From Diplosphaera chodatii (lineage: Eukaryota > Chlorophyta > Trebouxiophyceae > Prasiolales > Stichococcaceae), in NCBI GenBank assembly GCA_032358165.1, contig JAALGY010000043.1, positions 558,001-622,000 of the forward strand: a stretch of 64,000 nt of DNA. Direction: 5' to 3'. Below are positions 21,829 through 32,800 of the stretch, piece after piece (within the stretch, counting starts at the first letter, position 1; the number at the start of each line of letters is the position of its first letter). Made by a program: the position numbers and the translations under genes. Under the pieces are notes generated by a model. It did not search any database, was not told the DNA's origin, and was given only the letters and a program-made list of their open reading frames with translations.

Positions 21829-22901
21829 ATGGCTGCGGCAGGGCAGCAGGTGTGCCATCATGCAAACCCCCAACTGCACACATGCCGCCGCTGCAGGATC
21901 ATTGCTCTATACAAGCGTGTCTCTTTGCTGGACCAGGCAGAGGGACGGGCGCCGGACATACTGGAGCTGCACGTCATCGACGGCCCCGCCAAGGGCCAGG
22001 CGCTGCCGAAGCCCGTGCGCTTCCAGACGTCGCTCACAGTGGGGCGCACAAAGGTGCCACGACCACAAGACGCTGGACAGCAGCAGCAGTCTGCTGAGCT
22101 TTGCATGTGCTGTAAGTCAAGGGTGGCTCAAGCACAACCATGCTGGCTGACTGTTGCACGATCACCCACCCCGCAGGCCAGCAAGCTGCACATCAAGGGG
22201 GATCCCGCGGTGTCAGAGCGCCACGGCGTCATTGCCTGGACCGCCGACGGCTGGACGCTGACGGATGTGGGCAGCTCGAACGGCACGCTGGTCAACGGCG
22301 AGCGGCTAGAGCCAAATGGTGGGACCTGCGGAATCGGGCTGCACCCCTGATGCGTTTGCAGGCCGCGGGGCAGCAGTTGGACCTTGATGCGCTCGTTGCT
22401 CCTGCTGTACACAGGTGCTGCCAAGCTGCTGAAGGACGGGGACATCGTGCAGTTTGGCACAGACACCAAAGTCCGCATTGAGGCGAGTCGCAAGCAGCAA
22501 ACGCCAGATCACAGCTGGCGTATGGTGCACCAGCTGTGTGCACGATGTCGATTTATGCCGACCGAACTGGTGTGACCCTCAAGCCTGCGTTTCTGTTCTG
22601 CAGCTTGCGCCGCATGCAGATGAGGACATTACGGTGGAGCAGTACTTTGAGGCGGAGTGCCACCGCCTTATCCAGCGCATCAGGGTGCGCAATTATGTTG
22701 CCGGCTGTCACTGCATCAGGCCCTCAAAGCAGCATAACTCGCCTTCAGCAGGCTGTATGCCTGACACCTGGGAAAGTATCTGCCACAGCTGTCACGTCAA
22801 GGGTGGTCTTCAATGCACAGGGACGCTACGAGCAGCATGCGAACCAGCTGATGTCGGACTGGCAGGCAGAGCGGCGGCAGCTGGAGGCGATCGCAGCTTA
22901 G
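21829..22901 (+). CDS. FHA-domain protein
   Basis: Six exons. The first is only 21 bases (21829-21849), and the last ends with TAG at 22901. The phospho-peptide-binding FHA domain is clear: LTVGRTKASKLHIKG, ERHGVIAW, then WTLTDVGSSNGTLVNGERL (the SxxH-like and SSNGT signature loops), then LLKDGDIVQFG. A short C-terminal helical part follows (ITVEQYFEAECHRLIQRIR and YEQHANQLMSDW). The whole protein is about 190 residues, small for the family, and resembles plant single-FHA proteins. FHA domains bind phosphothreonine; the partner is unknown. The intron after exon 4 appears to start with GC (22483), because no GT donor keeps the frame. Confidence 0.85.
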
Positions 22902-23042
22902 CATATGCTGGTGACATTTGCCAATGAGGGCTGACAGTATAGTGGATCGACTCGTCAGTGCTACTGTACCATCAAGCTAAGCAGCACGTGGCTGCTGCTG
23001 GTGTCCCTCATCACCATTAGGCTCTGCAGATTGCGAAGCAAC

Positions 23043-26000
23043 ATGAAGTTTGTTGCCATCCCGTGCCACGTTCTGACATCTGGCGACCAGCGCCCGTAGA
23101 GGAGGACTTAGTAAGGTCAGCGTGGCCCTCACGTCAGCGGCCCTTGCGGCGAGGTCAAAAGACCCGAGCCGTCAGCCGGCAAACCAACAGCCACCTTTGC
23201 ACTCGACTCCATCCTCAGTTCAGATCTGTCCGCCTTGCCCCGTCAGCGAGTGGCCTCCGCCTTCTGTCGCCATTTCATCCCTCCTTCGCTCGCACCTGAT
23301 CCAGTCGCTCGCTCGGTTGCCATGACGCGATCACGCATGCCGTGCTCGCGGCCGCGCTGCTCGCCGCTGCTGGGGCCACCGCCAGCAGGCCCCTCATCAC
23401 CGCCGAAAAACCTGAAGGTGGGCCTGTTTCATTGAAGTTGGGATGCGCGCACGCAATGCAGACCTGCTCCAGCGCGTCGCATCGATGGAGTGCGCATGTC
23501 GGGACGGAGCAACAAAGCCCGCGCGCCTGGTGTGTATTTCGACAGTTTGCACCGTGCGGTCGTGCGTTTGTGGCATGCTTACAACCAGCCACAGACTCTC
23601 TCTTCAAGCGACTCGCGTTCAGCCCTCGGTCTATGTGCATACATGATGTGGCACCTGTGTGGTGTGACTGAGGTGAGTCACCAGTCCTGCGTGTGTGCAT
23701 GTTCATGCTTCGGGTGACCAACCTTGGGTTTGAGACGTCGACTCACCAGTCCTCCCTTCTTGTTCATGATTGCCTCGATCGAACTCAGCCATAGTACATC
23801 AACCCACAAGGCCAGCTATGGTACATTTGCATGACAACCCGAGCGAGGTCTCTTGTGGCTGCACGCCCCGACACTGACATGCACTCGATGCAAGCTGCAA
23901 GTCAGCACAGGCATTCTATCACGGCAGCTCGCTGTCGTCAACTGACCGTCATCTGTTGCTCCGATGACTGCAGGCGTCGCAGCCGCCGGCCGCAAGCTGC
24001 AGAAGTTCTTTGTGGAGCCATCCTCTGCTGCTGCCAGCGCCGCTGCTGCGTCCGGCTTCATGCATGGGTTCGTCGGCATGCCCACAGCTGCTGCAGCTGC
24101 GGCCGCTGCAGCCAGCTCCGGCGGGGAACGCTTCGTCCCTTCATGCGCGACTTCAACGGCGACGGCATCTTCGACTCTGGTGACGCCGCTGCGGCCGCAG
24201 CAGCAGCAGCAGCGAGCGATGGTGAGTTCTTTTCTGAAGGGGCCTGCTCCCTGCTATGCCTGCCCTTTGCAGATGCCAGTTGCTGACGTCGTCAGAAGCG
24301 GTGCTACAGACATCGTTTGGCCACTCGTGTTCGTCATTCCAGAGGCGTTGGGTTGCACACAGTATGAGGCCAGATAGGCCGAGTGTATGGTTGGCCCTTG
24401 ACCCGTTCTCGTGGCACTGTCAGGCGGCTCAGCGGCAGCGAGCAGCGCAGCCGCCGCCGGCCGAAAGCTGCTCGACTTCATCGTCGAGCCGTCGTCTGCA
24501 GCGTCCTCTGCCGCCGCTGCCTCCAACCTGGAGCCCTTCATCGGCATGAACACCGCCGCAGCCGCCGCTGCAGCCGCCGCCTCCGGTCACGAGGACTTCG
24601 TGCTCTTCCTCAACCGCTTCAACACCAACGGCGTGTTTACCCCAGATGACGCAGCGGCGGCTGCAGCTGCAGCCGCAGCATCTAGTGGTGCGTGGCACCT
24701 GCTGAAAGTACAACACATGCTGGCACACTGTAGCTCTTGCCTGGGACACACAGGACCGCTGATCAACGGCAACGCTGCAGTGCACGCCTAACATGCTGGG
24801 CGTGCCTCCATAATGTGCACTGTATGCATGCAACACTTGCAAAGTTTCGCCCTGTGGCCGCTGTGGGTACTACACTATGTGTCAGACACAGGCAGCTCAG
24901 CCGCCGCCAGCAGTGCTGCTGCCGCCGGCCGCAAGCTGCTCGACTTCTTCGAGCCATCATCTGCTGCCGCTGCGGCCGCTGCCGCCTCTGGAGGCTTCAA
25001 CCACTACGTCGGCATGAGTACTGCAGCAGCTGCAGCGGCCGCAGCAGCTTCAGGCCACGAGGAGTTCATCCCCTTCTTCCAGCGCTTCAACACCAACGGA
25101 TTCTTCACATCGAACGACGCAGCAGCCGCCGCAGCAGCAGCTGCTTCTGATGGTGCGCATTGTATAGAACAGGAGAAGTTACCTGTTGCAGTCACTAGGA
25201 GAAACAGAACATCTGGAAGACAGCCGTTCCAGCAGCGCAGTTGTTTGAACATCGCTCTTGATGGCACTTAATTGATTGATAAGTTGTGCGTGCATGAATC
25301 ATTTTTCTTCTGCAGGTGGCTCAGCTGCAGCCAGCAGTGCCGCTGCCGCCGGCCGCAAGCTGCTCGACTTCATCGTCGAGCCCTCGTCCGCCGCAGCCGC
25401 CGCCGCCGCCGCTTCCGGCTTCGACCGCTTCGTGGGCATGGACACCGCAGCAGCGGCGGCTGCTGCAGCTGCCAGTGGCGACGAGCAGTTCGTCCCATTC
25501 TTTGACCGCTTCAACACCAACGGCATGTTCACCTTGAACGATGCAGCAGCAGCCGCTGCCGCAGCCGCTTCTGACGGTGCGAGGACAGGCCACACATCTG
25601 CTTGTTGATGTCGTCATGAATACCTCGGAACATGCAGCATTAGCACAAGTGGCGCAGGCGCTGCGGTGCAAGCTGACTGTGCGTCGAAACCTGGTGCGTC
25701 ATACGAACATCCACAGCAAGTGTATGTTTCTCTGGCTCCACTCCTACTGTGCCACCTTTCTGCTCGTCATGTTGGCAGGTGGCGCAGCTGCAGCCAGCAG
25801 TGCCGCTGCTGCCGGCCGCAAGCTGCTCAACTTCTTCGAGTCGTCGTCTGCTGCCGCGGCTGCCGCTGCCGCTTCCGGAGGCTTCAACCACTACATCGGC
25901 ATGGACACCGCAGCGGCGGCGGCGGCCGCGGCGGCCTCCGGACACGAGGATTTCATCCCCTTCTTCAACCAGTTCAACACCGATGGCATCTTCACCTCGG

Positions 26001-26301
26001 ACGATGCAGCAGCGGCCGCAGCTGCAGCTGCCTCTGACGGTGCGCAGCATGAGCATTAATAATGCAGCTGTGTTCGCTGCACAACCTCACGTGACTTCCG
26101 TGCACCCACGACGGCGAGTATGGAAGCCTGTGCCGTCGGGCAGAACTGTCGCGAACACCCACATACAAAGTGGTAGCATAGGCATCATCTGCAAGCCTTC
26201 AGCCCCTGGCTTCCTTTGCCGCATGCGTAGTCATATCATATGTCTCTATGCGTGTAGGCGGCTCAGCTGCAGCCAGCAGTGCAGCGGCCGGCAGGCGCTA
26301 G
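23043..26301 (+). CDS. Secreted-looking alanine-block protein made of exon repeats
   Basis: Exons 23043-23062, 23305-23417, 23974-24221, 24424-24687, 24892-25152, 25316-25576, 25779-26039 and 26258-26301 (TAG). All internal introns are phase 1. Exons 1-2 read MKFVAI..., then AVLAAALLAAAGATA, a signal-peptide-like start. The first intron is inferred from phase and edges only. Five repeats of about 87 residues follow, then a truncated sixth (GSAAASSAAAGRR and stop). Each repeat has three poly-Ala blocks (8-10 Ala) separated by aromatic/charged linkers: GRKLLDFFEPSS, GFNHYVGMDT, and E-x-F-(I/V)-P-F-F-x-R-F-N-T-N-G. About half the residues are Ala. Repeat 1 lacks one base near 24136-24140, which breaks the frame as written. 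No known family is recognised. A structural or extracellular role is inferred from composition only. Confidence 0.7.
23974..24221 (+). repeat. Alanine-block exon repeat, unit 1
   Basis: 248 bases, one short of a multiple of three. The missing base falls in GTCCCTTC, where the other units have GTCCCATTC or an equivalent. After that point the conserved frame encodes DFNGDGIFDSGD, a perfect 12-residue EF-hand/dockerin-type calcium loop, followed by a ten-Ala block. Confidence 0.85.
24424..24687 (+). repeat. Alanine-block exon repeat, unit 2
   Basis: 264 bases, phase 1 at both ends. Linkers: GRKLLDFIVEPSS, NLEPFIGMNT and RFNTNGVFTPDD. The calcium-loop positions 1 and 9 are no longer acidic. Confidence 0.9.
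24892..25152 (+). repeat. Alanine-block exon repeat, unit 3
   Basis: 261 bases, phase 1 at both ends. Linkers: GRKLLDFFEPSS, GGFNHYVGMST and RFNTNGFFTSND. Confidence 0.9.
25316..25576 (+). repeat. Alanine-block exon repeat, unit 4
   Basis: 261 bases, phase 1 at both ends. Linkers: GRKLLDFIVEPSS, GFDRFVGMDT and RFNTNGMFTLND. Confidence 0.9.
25779..26039 (+). repeat. Alanine-block exon repeat, unit 5
   Basis: 261 bases, phase 1 at both ends. Linkers: GRKLLNFFESSS, GGFNHYIGMDT and QFNTDGIFTSDD. Part of the calcium-loop pattern is kept here (N3, D5, G6, D12). Confidence 0.9.
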
Positions 26302-27224
26302 GCTGTTCAGCAGTGCCATCGGCCATCCTAGCCAAGGTGCAGTGATGCCAAACTGCCAATCTCTTCTGACGCCGACATTGCTGATGCTGCTGCCAGTGTT
26401 GCCCTGCACCCTTGGCAGACCTACCACCAATGCCCTGTTGCGCTGGTGTCACAGCGCCAGTCAGCTCCAGCCACTGGTTGCAAACGTGCTTTGACGAAAC
26501 ACTGCGCCATGCCATGCAGACTGTGTACCTGACAGAGCCATTCGAGAAAAGCAAAGAACATGGGCTGAGGTGACAAGACATCGTTGCGTCCACTGGAACA
26601 TGTAACACAAGCGGCGGTGCTGTGATATGGCAGGCTAGCCAGCAATTGTTAGTGATGTCACCAATTGTGAAGCAAATGTACACGTGCGGAACAGATGATC
26701 GAACAATTAACTAACAGGCAGCAGTGTCGGAGGTAGCTGTCAATATATTGATTTTCTGAAATGAACGAGTAGGCCATTTGTGTGCATGGTAGACCTGTAG
26801 CCTGCTGCTGATGGGACCAAGCCAGCTAGATGTGTGCAGATTGCTGTAAACCACAAGACCGAAAACCCTGGCGCCATATATAGCATACTGATCAACACAT
26901 TGCAGTCTGGTGCAGCACCATCCCTAGTGCAAATGCTGTTACACCTCTACAAAACAACTGCTGTCTGAGACGCACAAACCTGCAGTTCTGCATGCGCATA
27001 CAGCGACAGATGCAGGGCTCAGTATGTGCCAAGCCTGCCGAAACATGTCTCTGGCACCTTGCAGTTGGCATTTCTTACCGAGTGGCCATGCCAGGGACAA
27101 CTGCTGATGCCTGTAAGCCTGTCGATGGCAGGGCTTGTGCTAGCAGCAAGGCGTGCACCCAGCGAACTTGGAACTTCCTACTTCCTAGCACCTGCCAGGA
27201 GTATTTTGGTAACTGACCATGTGC
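26302..27224. other. Convergent 3' spacer, no gene seen
   Basis: A 0.9 kb gap between the stop of the alanine-block gene and the stop of the leftward protease-like gene. It is distinctly AT-richer than the exons. The only signal noted is a TGTAA at 26601. Confidence 0.5.
26601..26605 (+). terminator. Candidate TGTAA polyadenylation signal
   Basis: First plus-strand TGTAA after the TAG of the alanine-block gene (300 bases downstream), consistent with a normal algal 3' UTR. Confidence 0.35.
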
Positions 27225-28850
27225 TCACTCGCCCCTTGCGTGTGCTGCTGCAGCCGCCGCCGTGCTTGGGGGATGGGCTGGTAAAGACATGAGCGGTGGG
27301 CCACCATTGTTACCGTCCAGCCCTGGGAACTCTCCATCAGCTTGCATGAACTCCAGGATCGCTGCAAACAGGCAACATGCTGGTTTGCATGCAGCCCATG
27401 CAGCTCATATATGGATCACCCAGCAGGTGGCGAGCAACAATCATGAGAGATCTGTCAGACAGGACACGCACCTGAGAACACGAATTGGTTCATCTTGACG
27501 GCCCAGTTCCGCACGCCCTGGTTGCCGCCGACCATCATGGCCCGGATGCTGTCGTCGGCGTCCAGCATCGGCGCCCCCGCCTGCCCGGTGCTCGCGCCGC
27601 ACGTGTTGGCCACCAGATTGCTGCTGGTGTCGCCGTTGTCGATGGTCAGGGTGCAGGAGTCGGTCCACAGCGTGCCCCTCGGCTTGTCTGCTGGGTAGCC
27701 TGTGAACCAGGAGTTGGATCAACAACCGTCATGTCAGTGGTATGCAGAGCATGGCGCATAACCCTTTCTCCTGAGGACAAAAGGAATTTCTGTTCCGCTG
27801 CAACTCCGGTATTCACCATATGATGTGCAGGATGCACCCATGCCATATCCTGGAGCGAGGGCGCACACCTGTGATGGTCACGTTCAAGTTAAATGCGGTG
27901 TCATTGCTCCAGCGCAGCCCCAGCCAGCCAGTCTGCTTTCCGAGCGCCGCAGGCAGCGTGATCACCGCAAAGTCGTAGTGCTCCGCCGCACTGGGCGCCA
28001 GCCGGAAGAAGCGCGCCGGCATGCGCACCTGCAGATGCTCCAGGGGGATCACCACGCTGCTCAGTGTGAACACATGCTTCAGTTGGTGAGCTGTACTGTG
28101 CCTTGACGCACGAGCCGATGTTTTGCGTGTGATGATGCGATGCTTCCCACCATGCACTGGGATGCAGGCACAAACACACCACTTCGAACCCGAGGACCTC
28201 GTAGGGGCGCAGGTCCCCGTTGCGGCCGGGGGAGAAGGTGATGCTGCCGACCTGGTGGTCCCGCCGGGTGCTGTCCCAGACGCAGTGCGCGGCGGTCAGC
28301 ACGTGGCGGCGGCTGATCAGGGCGCCGGTGCACTGGTCCGAGTTCGGGAACGCCGACTCGGTCAGCCGAACGTCGACCGTCTTCAGCTGCCCTGCAAACC
28401 GTTTGCATGGGGACGAGGTTGACCGTGGCACAGCAGCAAGAGCCACGACCTACAGCGGCCGCCCATCCGGTGCCATCTCAGGCGGCTGCTGCCGTCCAGC
28501 AGCCGTGGGCGCGAATGATGTGGCTCACCGTGCACTGCTCACCAGATGGTCTTGTGCATGCACCGGTGTACAGGGTACCCTCACCAATGGCGGTTTGCGG
28601 GAACGTTGCAGCCTCAGCGGCCGTCACCAGCCGGCGCCGGTCGGCCCCGATGCAGCCGATGCACAGCTCCGGTGCGGGCAGACCCTTCGGTGCGGGTGCC
28701 GCCGAGCCGCCTGCCAGCGCAGCTTGAGCAGGCGAGGTGGTGTTTTTGGTGGGCAGGAGGACCACCGCCCGCCGCTGTTGCGGGCTGCACGCATGTGCGG
28801 TTGGTGATCTGGACTTGGGCGGCTGCTGCACCGGCCTCACTGATGTTGCC
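27225..28850 (-). CDS. Chymotrypsin-fold serine protease homologue, catalytic Ser replaced
   Basis: Exons on the minus strand run from about 28.8 kb to the TGA at 27225. Order: a Pro/Ala-rich N-terminal part with CIGCIGADRRRLVTAAEAA; ALISRRHVLTAAHC (catalytic His, TAAHC motif); EHYDFAVITLP (catalytic Asp); then TCGASTGQAGAPMLD at the position of the usual G-(D/N)-S-G-(G/S)-P. The nucleophile Ser is Ala here (GQAGAP). A C-terminal segment with a Gly/Pro-rich tail ends ARGE. The fold assignment is firm; as read, the protein should not hydrolyse peptides. The 5' end is uncertain: two overlapping frames are open at 28.73-28.9 kb and no signal peptide was resolved. Confidence 0.75.
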
Positions 28851-29888
28851 CGAAATCTGCGCCGTCTGACAGCCGACCTGCGGCATTATCTTCTCATGCT
28901 TGTAAATTGTTAACACAGTTTAGGCTACATGCGCCACCTGGCTGCCAACTTGATGCGGGTGCTTGACACATCTACGAAGCATGTGCGGAAAGCCGGCAAG
29001 TTCACGGACTGACCCATGTAACTGCTCCTGCTTGATGGACCTACAAGCGCCATGTGATCCTCGTGAAGTTACATGTAAAGTTACACCGTGTCGCGCTCGA
29101 TCGCTTGGCAGCAGACGTGACTAGAAAACCAATTCTGACTCGTCGTGCACATGCGGTCACCAACCGCCTGGGCAGCAGCGCAGCGGGCCTCCAGCCTCAC
29201 CTCGCAAAGCATGTATGTGTGACGGTGCAGCAGGAAAGCGCAGAACAGCGCCAGGAGACCCAAGTGCGGTGCCATCTCGACGGCGTCGCGATGTATGTCC
29301 TGAATGCAAATGCTGCAGTTCTCGAACGTGGGTGCAGTTGCACTCGTCGCTGGACAGAGGACGCGAAATGAACGGCACCGATCGTGTGGGCGTTGACAAG
29401 GCTGTTGGGATTTGTCAACACTGCTCTGGGGCGTGGCCAGAGACTCGTGAAGGACAGGATCGACCGTCGTACTGTCCTTCCCAGCACGGCTTTCTTGGAG
29501 CGAGTCGCGAAGGAAGGTACGACGAATGTGCATCCTGCACTCTCTGGCGGGTGGGGCATGTGTGCCATGCTATTGAATGCCGTCAAGGATCTAGGAGCTG
29601 TGATCCCTCAGGTTTGGTGTGGGTGAAAAGCCCTGCTGCGCCGGGACGCCGAACTGCTGTTGCGCGACAAGTGACATGCGCTGTATGTTCTCCACATGCA
29701 CTCCGCTATCTTGATCAGGATGCCCGACGGCAGAGTCCAGCGTCTTCCGCTACTACAGCTTCCTTCGGAAAAGAAAACTAAACCCCCGGCTGAACCGTAC
29801 CCACCCTGCCAGACCCCACGCCAGATCACTCGTCTGCCTTGAAAGTGTTCACACGCCGCCGCTGACAGGCTGCCTGCTAGGGCTCTCC
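28851..29888. other. No supportable gene
   Basis: A 1 kb region between the protease-like gene and the end of the TPR-DnaJ gene. Moderately long ORFs lie on both strands (for example 29384-29626 plus and 29081-29533 minus). They overlap each other, use non-ATG starts, and resemble no family. Confidence 0.4.
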
Positions 29889-32800
29889 CTAGTAGTAGGA
29901 CCAGCTGCTGCTCTCGTGGTGCTCGTGGCGCGTCCACTCCTCCTCGCCGTCGTCGTCCGAGTCCTCGGCCCAGGTGTACGTGTACTGCTGCTGGCGGGAG
30001 CGCGGCCCTGCGGCGCCCGGTTGGGGCCCGTAGGCGTACGAGTACCCGCTGCAGGGCACGGCGGGAATCACTTCGAATAGGGACTCATCGCTGGGTCAGA
30101 CCAGTTCACAACTGCTGTGTCGCTGGTGACGATGACATATGCTGCATGCACGATAGAGTGCCAGCCCCACCGAAGACCTGAAGCTGTGAACACACAGTGA
30201 CAAGCCGTCAAAATAACAGCACACCTGTTGGTGTAGCTGCCATAGTTGCTAAAGTTGCTGAAGTTGGTCCCAGCCGAGCGCCGATAGCCGGCGGCGCCGT
30301 ACGGCTGCCTGTGATGATGCACGGCAGCGCAAATCAGGGAGGTGCAAGGACAGGAACGGAACGTGCTGACTTTGTCTGCCTACATGCCTGGCACAGCTGA
30401 ATGACTTGCTCGATGACATGCTCATGAGGAAAGCCGGCAATGCGACGCATGTATCAGCGCTGGAGTCCCAAAGGGGCTGTCAGGCTGGTTTACAGATGGT
30501 CCCACGACGCACTGGGCATAGAAGCTGGGCTCAGCGCCGCCGTGCCGCGCTGCGGAACCAGCAGCCCGCCTGCCCGTCCCGTTGTACGCCCCATACGTCG
30601 CATCATACTGTGTGGTGAAAGGCAGGCCACTGATGACACCGTCCACACGTCAGCGACGAGCAGCGCCATGGCGACAAACAGCAGGCGTGCTCCAGTGTGA
30701 CGGAACATGGCAGCAGCGCCAACCATGCGCTGGGCGGCAGACCCCGAAACCTAAACCCTAAGGGAACCCTGCGGGACCCGCACCTCGCCGCGGCGCGTGG
30801 CGTCCGACAGAACCGTGTTGGCCTCGCTGATGCAGGCGAACAGCTTGTTGGCCTGCTCCTGGATGGCGGCCTGCATGGTTGCACACGTGATTGTAGGAAT
30901 CGTATCGGGGTGCCGACCACCTGGAAACGGCACCCAACAGTGGACGAGTTGCATACATAGAGCGACAGAAACAGCGCACGTTTTCAATGGCAACCCAACC
31001 CCAGCCCAACCCCAACCCCGTACAGTGTTGCATCCCCAATGCGACCCAGCTGGCAGCATTGCGCACCTGGATGGCGGGGGCGTCGCCGACGAGTGGGGTG
31101 CCGGGGATGAGCTCGGTGCCGAAGCGGCAGGCGGCCGCCGCCTTGTCCGGGTGCATCCGCAGCGCAAACTTCTTGTACGCCTTGCGCACCTGCATTGGGC
31201 AGCAGCCAACAAATCATATAACCTCCAGATCTACGACAGCGCTCACCCTGATAGAGCGTCCAGATGTGTCACATTCATGAGGCTGGTGCGCGGGTGCCAC
31301 AAACAGAGCCGAGCCCAGTGCATGCAGCAGCGGGGGCGCACGTCGTCGGCGGTGGCGCCGGGCTTGAGGCCCAGCAGGCGGTAGTGGTCGGGCCGCGCGT
31401 GGCTCGCCGCCGCCGCGCGGCACCTGCAGCGCCACCGGCACGCGAGCAGGTCGGCTGATCTGAAGCAGGCGCCTAGAGCAGATGCAAGAGAGGAGGACCG
31501 GGAGCAGGCGGTGCTGCGCGTGCCCGACAGGATGGCATATACAAGACAGTCCACAGTGAACAGATGCGTCGCAGCACCATGGCCGCCACCAGTACATCGT
31601 GGCGCCATCGATGCACGTGCAAGGCTGCACGTTTAGACCTGGCTCAACAGCGCGCCGGCCCCACAGGCGTCTGCCCCTCAAGCGGCACGCCAACACTGCT
31701 GCGTCAGCATGTCCTGCTGCATCACCGCAGCAGCCGGTCTCAGGCGGTGTCCGCATGTGGGGGTGCGCACCGGGCGAGGCGGGAGGCGAGCTCCTGGCGC
31801 TCGGCCGGCTTGAGCTGGGGGGACAGGCGCTCCAGGGCCTCCAGCGCCTCGCCGGCTGCCGCGGGCCGCCCCGCCTGCAGCCACAGCGCCGCCGACCGCG
31901 ACAGCGCCTGCGCCAGGTAAGCACAGCATGAGCAGCGGCGACAGGGTGCAAGTCCCTGAGGTCTGTGCGACTTGACGTGCTTCATGACATCCTTGAGCAG
32001 CACGTGACTGCAGCCGGATTAGGGCACGGGTGCAGTACACGAGCGATTAGACAAGCAGCACATGGCCAGGGCAAGCGCTGCCACGCCTGGCAGGTCGCCT
32101 CCAACCTGAAGGTTGGGTATCAGACATCAGATTTAATGACAGGAAAGGGGGGAAGTCAACACACAGCAACTTCGAAAGGCTGTCAGCGCCACCTTGGCGT
32201 AGGCGGGGTCCAGCGCGCGGGCCCGGCCGCAGTCCGCGATCGCTTCCGCGAGGGCGGCCATGCCCTGGTGCGCCGCGGCCCGGTTCTGGTGCAGCACCGC
32301 GGCGGCGGGCGGCAGCGGCGGCGGCGCCGCGGCCAGCGCCGCCGTGTAGTGCCGGACCGCCCGCTCGTGCTGCCCCGCCTTGATGGCCCTGCAGCATGCA
32401 GCGGCGCACGCATCGGCGAACAGCCTTCTGATGGCATTTGGGTGTCCCGCTTCGCTTGCGAATGCCTCACCCACAAAACACCCTTCAGCGGTGATTGGCA
32501 AGGGAGTCGTCGACACGTGTGCACCATGTGCAACGTGATTGGTTGCCAGGCAGGTGAGCAGGGACCAGCAGGTGCCGACAGGGCGAGCGCCGGGCGCCGC
32601 ACGTGTTGCCCTGGTCCTTGAGCCGGCGGACGAGGCGCGCGTCGTCCAGCGCCGCCACCACCTCCGCCTGGCCCGGCAGCAGCAGGCGCGGCGGGGCGCC
32701 CGGGCCTGGCGGCTGCTGCGGCGCGGCCGCCGCCGCGGACGCCAGGTGCCGCCGCGCCGCCGGCGACTGCAGCGCCTTCTCCGCCTGCGGGGTTGCGATC

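Noticed and set aside
23322..23417. ATG at 23322 as start of the alanine-block gene
   Set aside because: That frame gives a Pro/Arg-rich peptide and does not join the repeat exons in phase; the frame with the hydrophobic Ala/Leu leader does.
23974..26039. CRISPR-like or satellite interpretation of the regular ~400-base repeat spacing
   Set aside because: The repeated units are coding exons with splice sites, preserved frame and synonymous differences; the introns between them are unrelated in sequence and length.
29081..29533. 150-codon minus-strand ORF and an overlapping 80-codon plus-strand ORF (29384-29626)
   Set aside because: They overlap each other on opposite strands, use non-ATG starts or ordinary-composition codons, have no splice-supported neighbours, and resemble no family.
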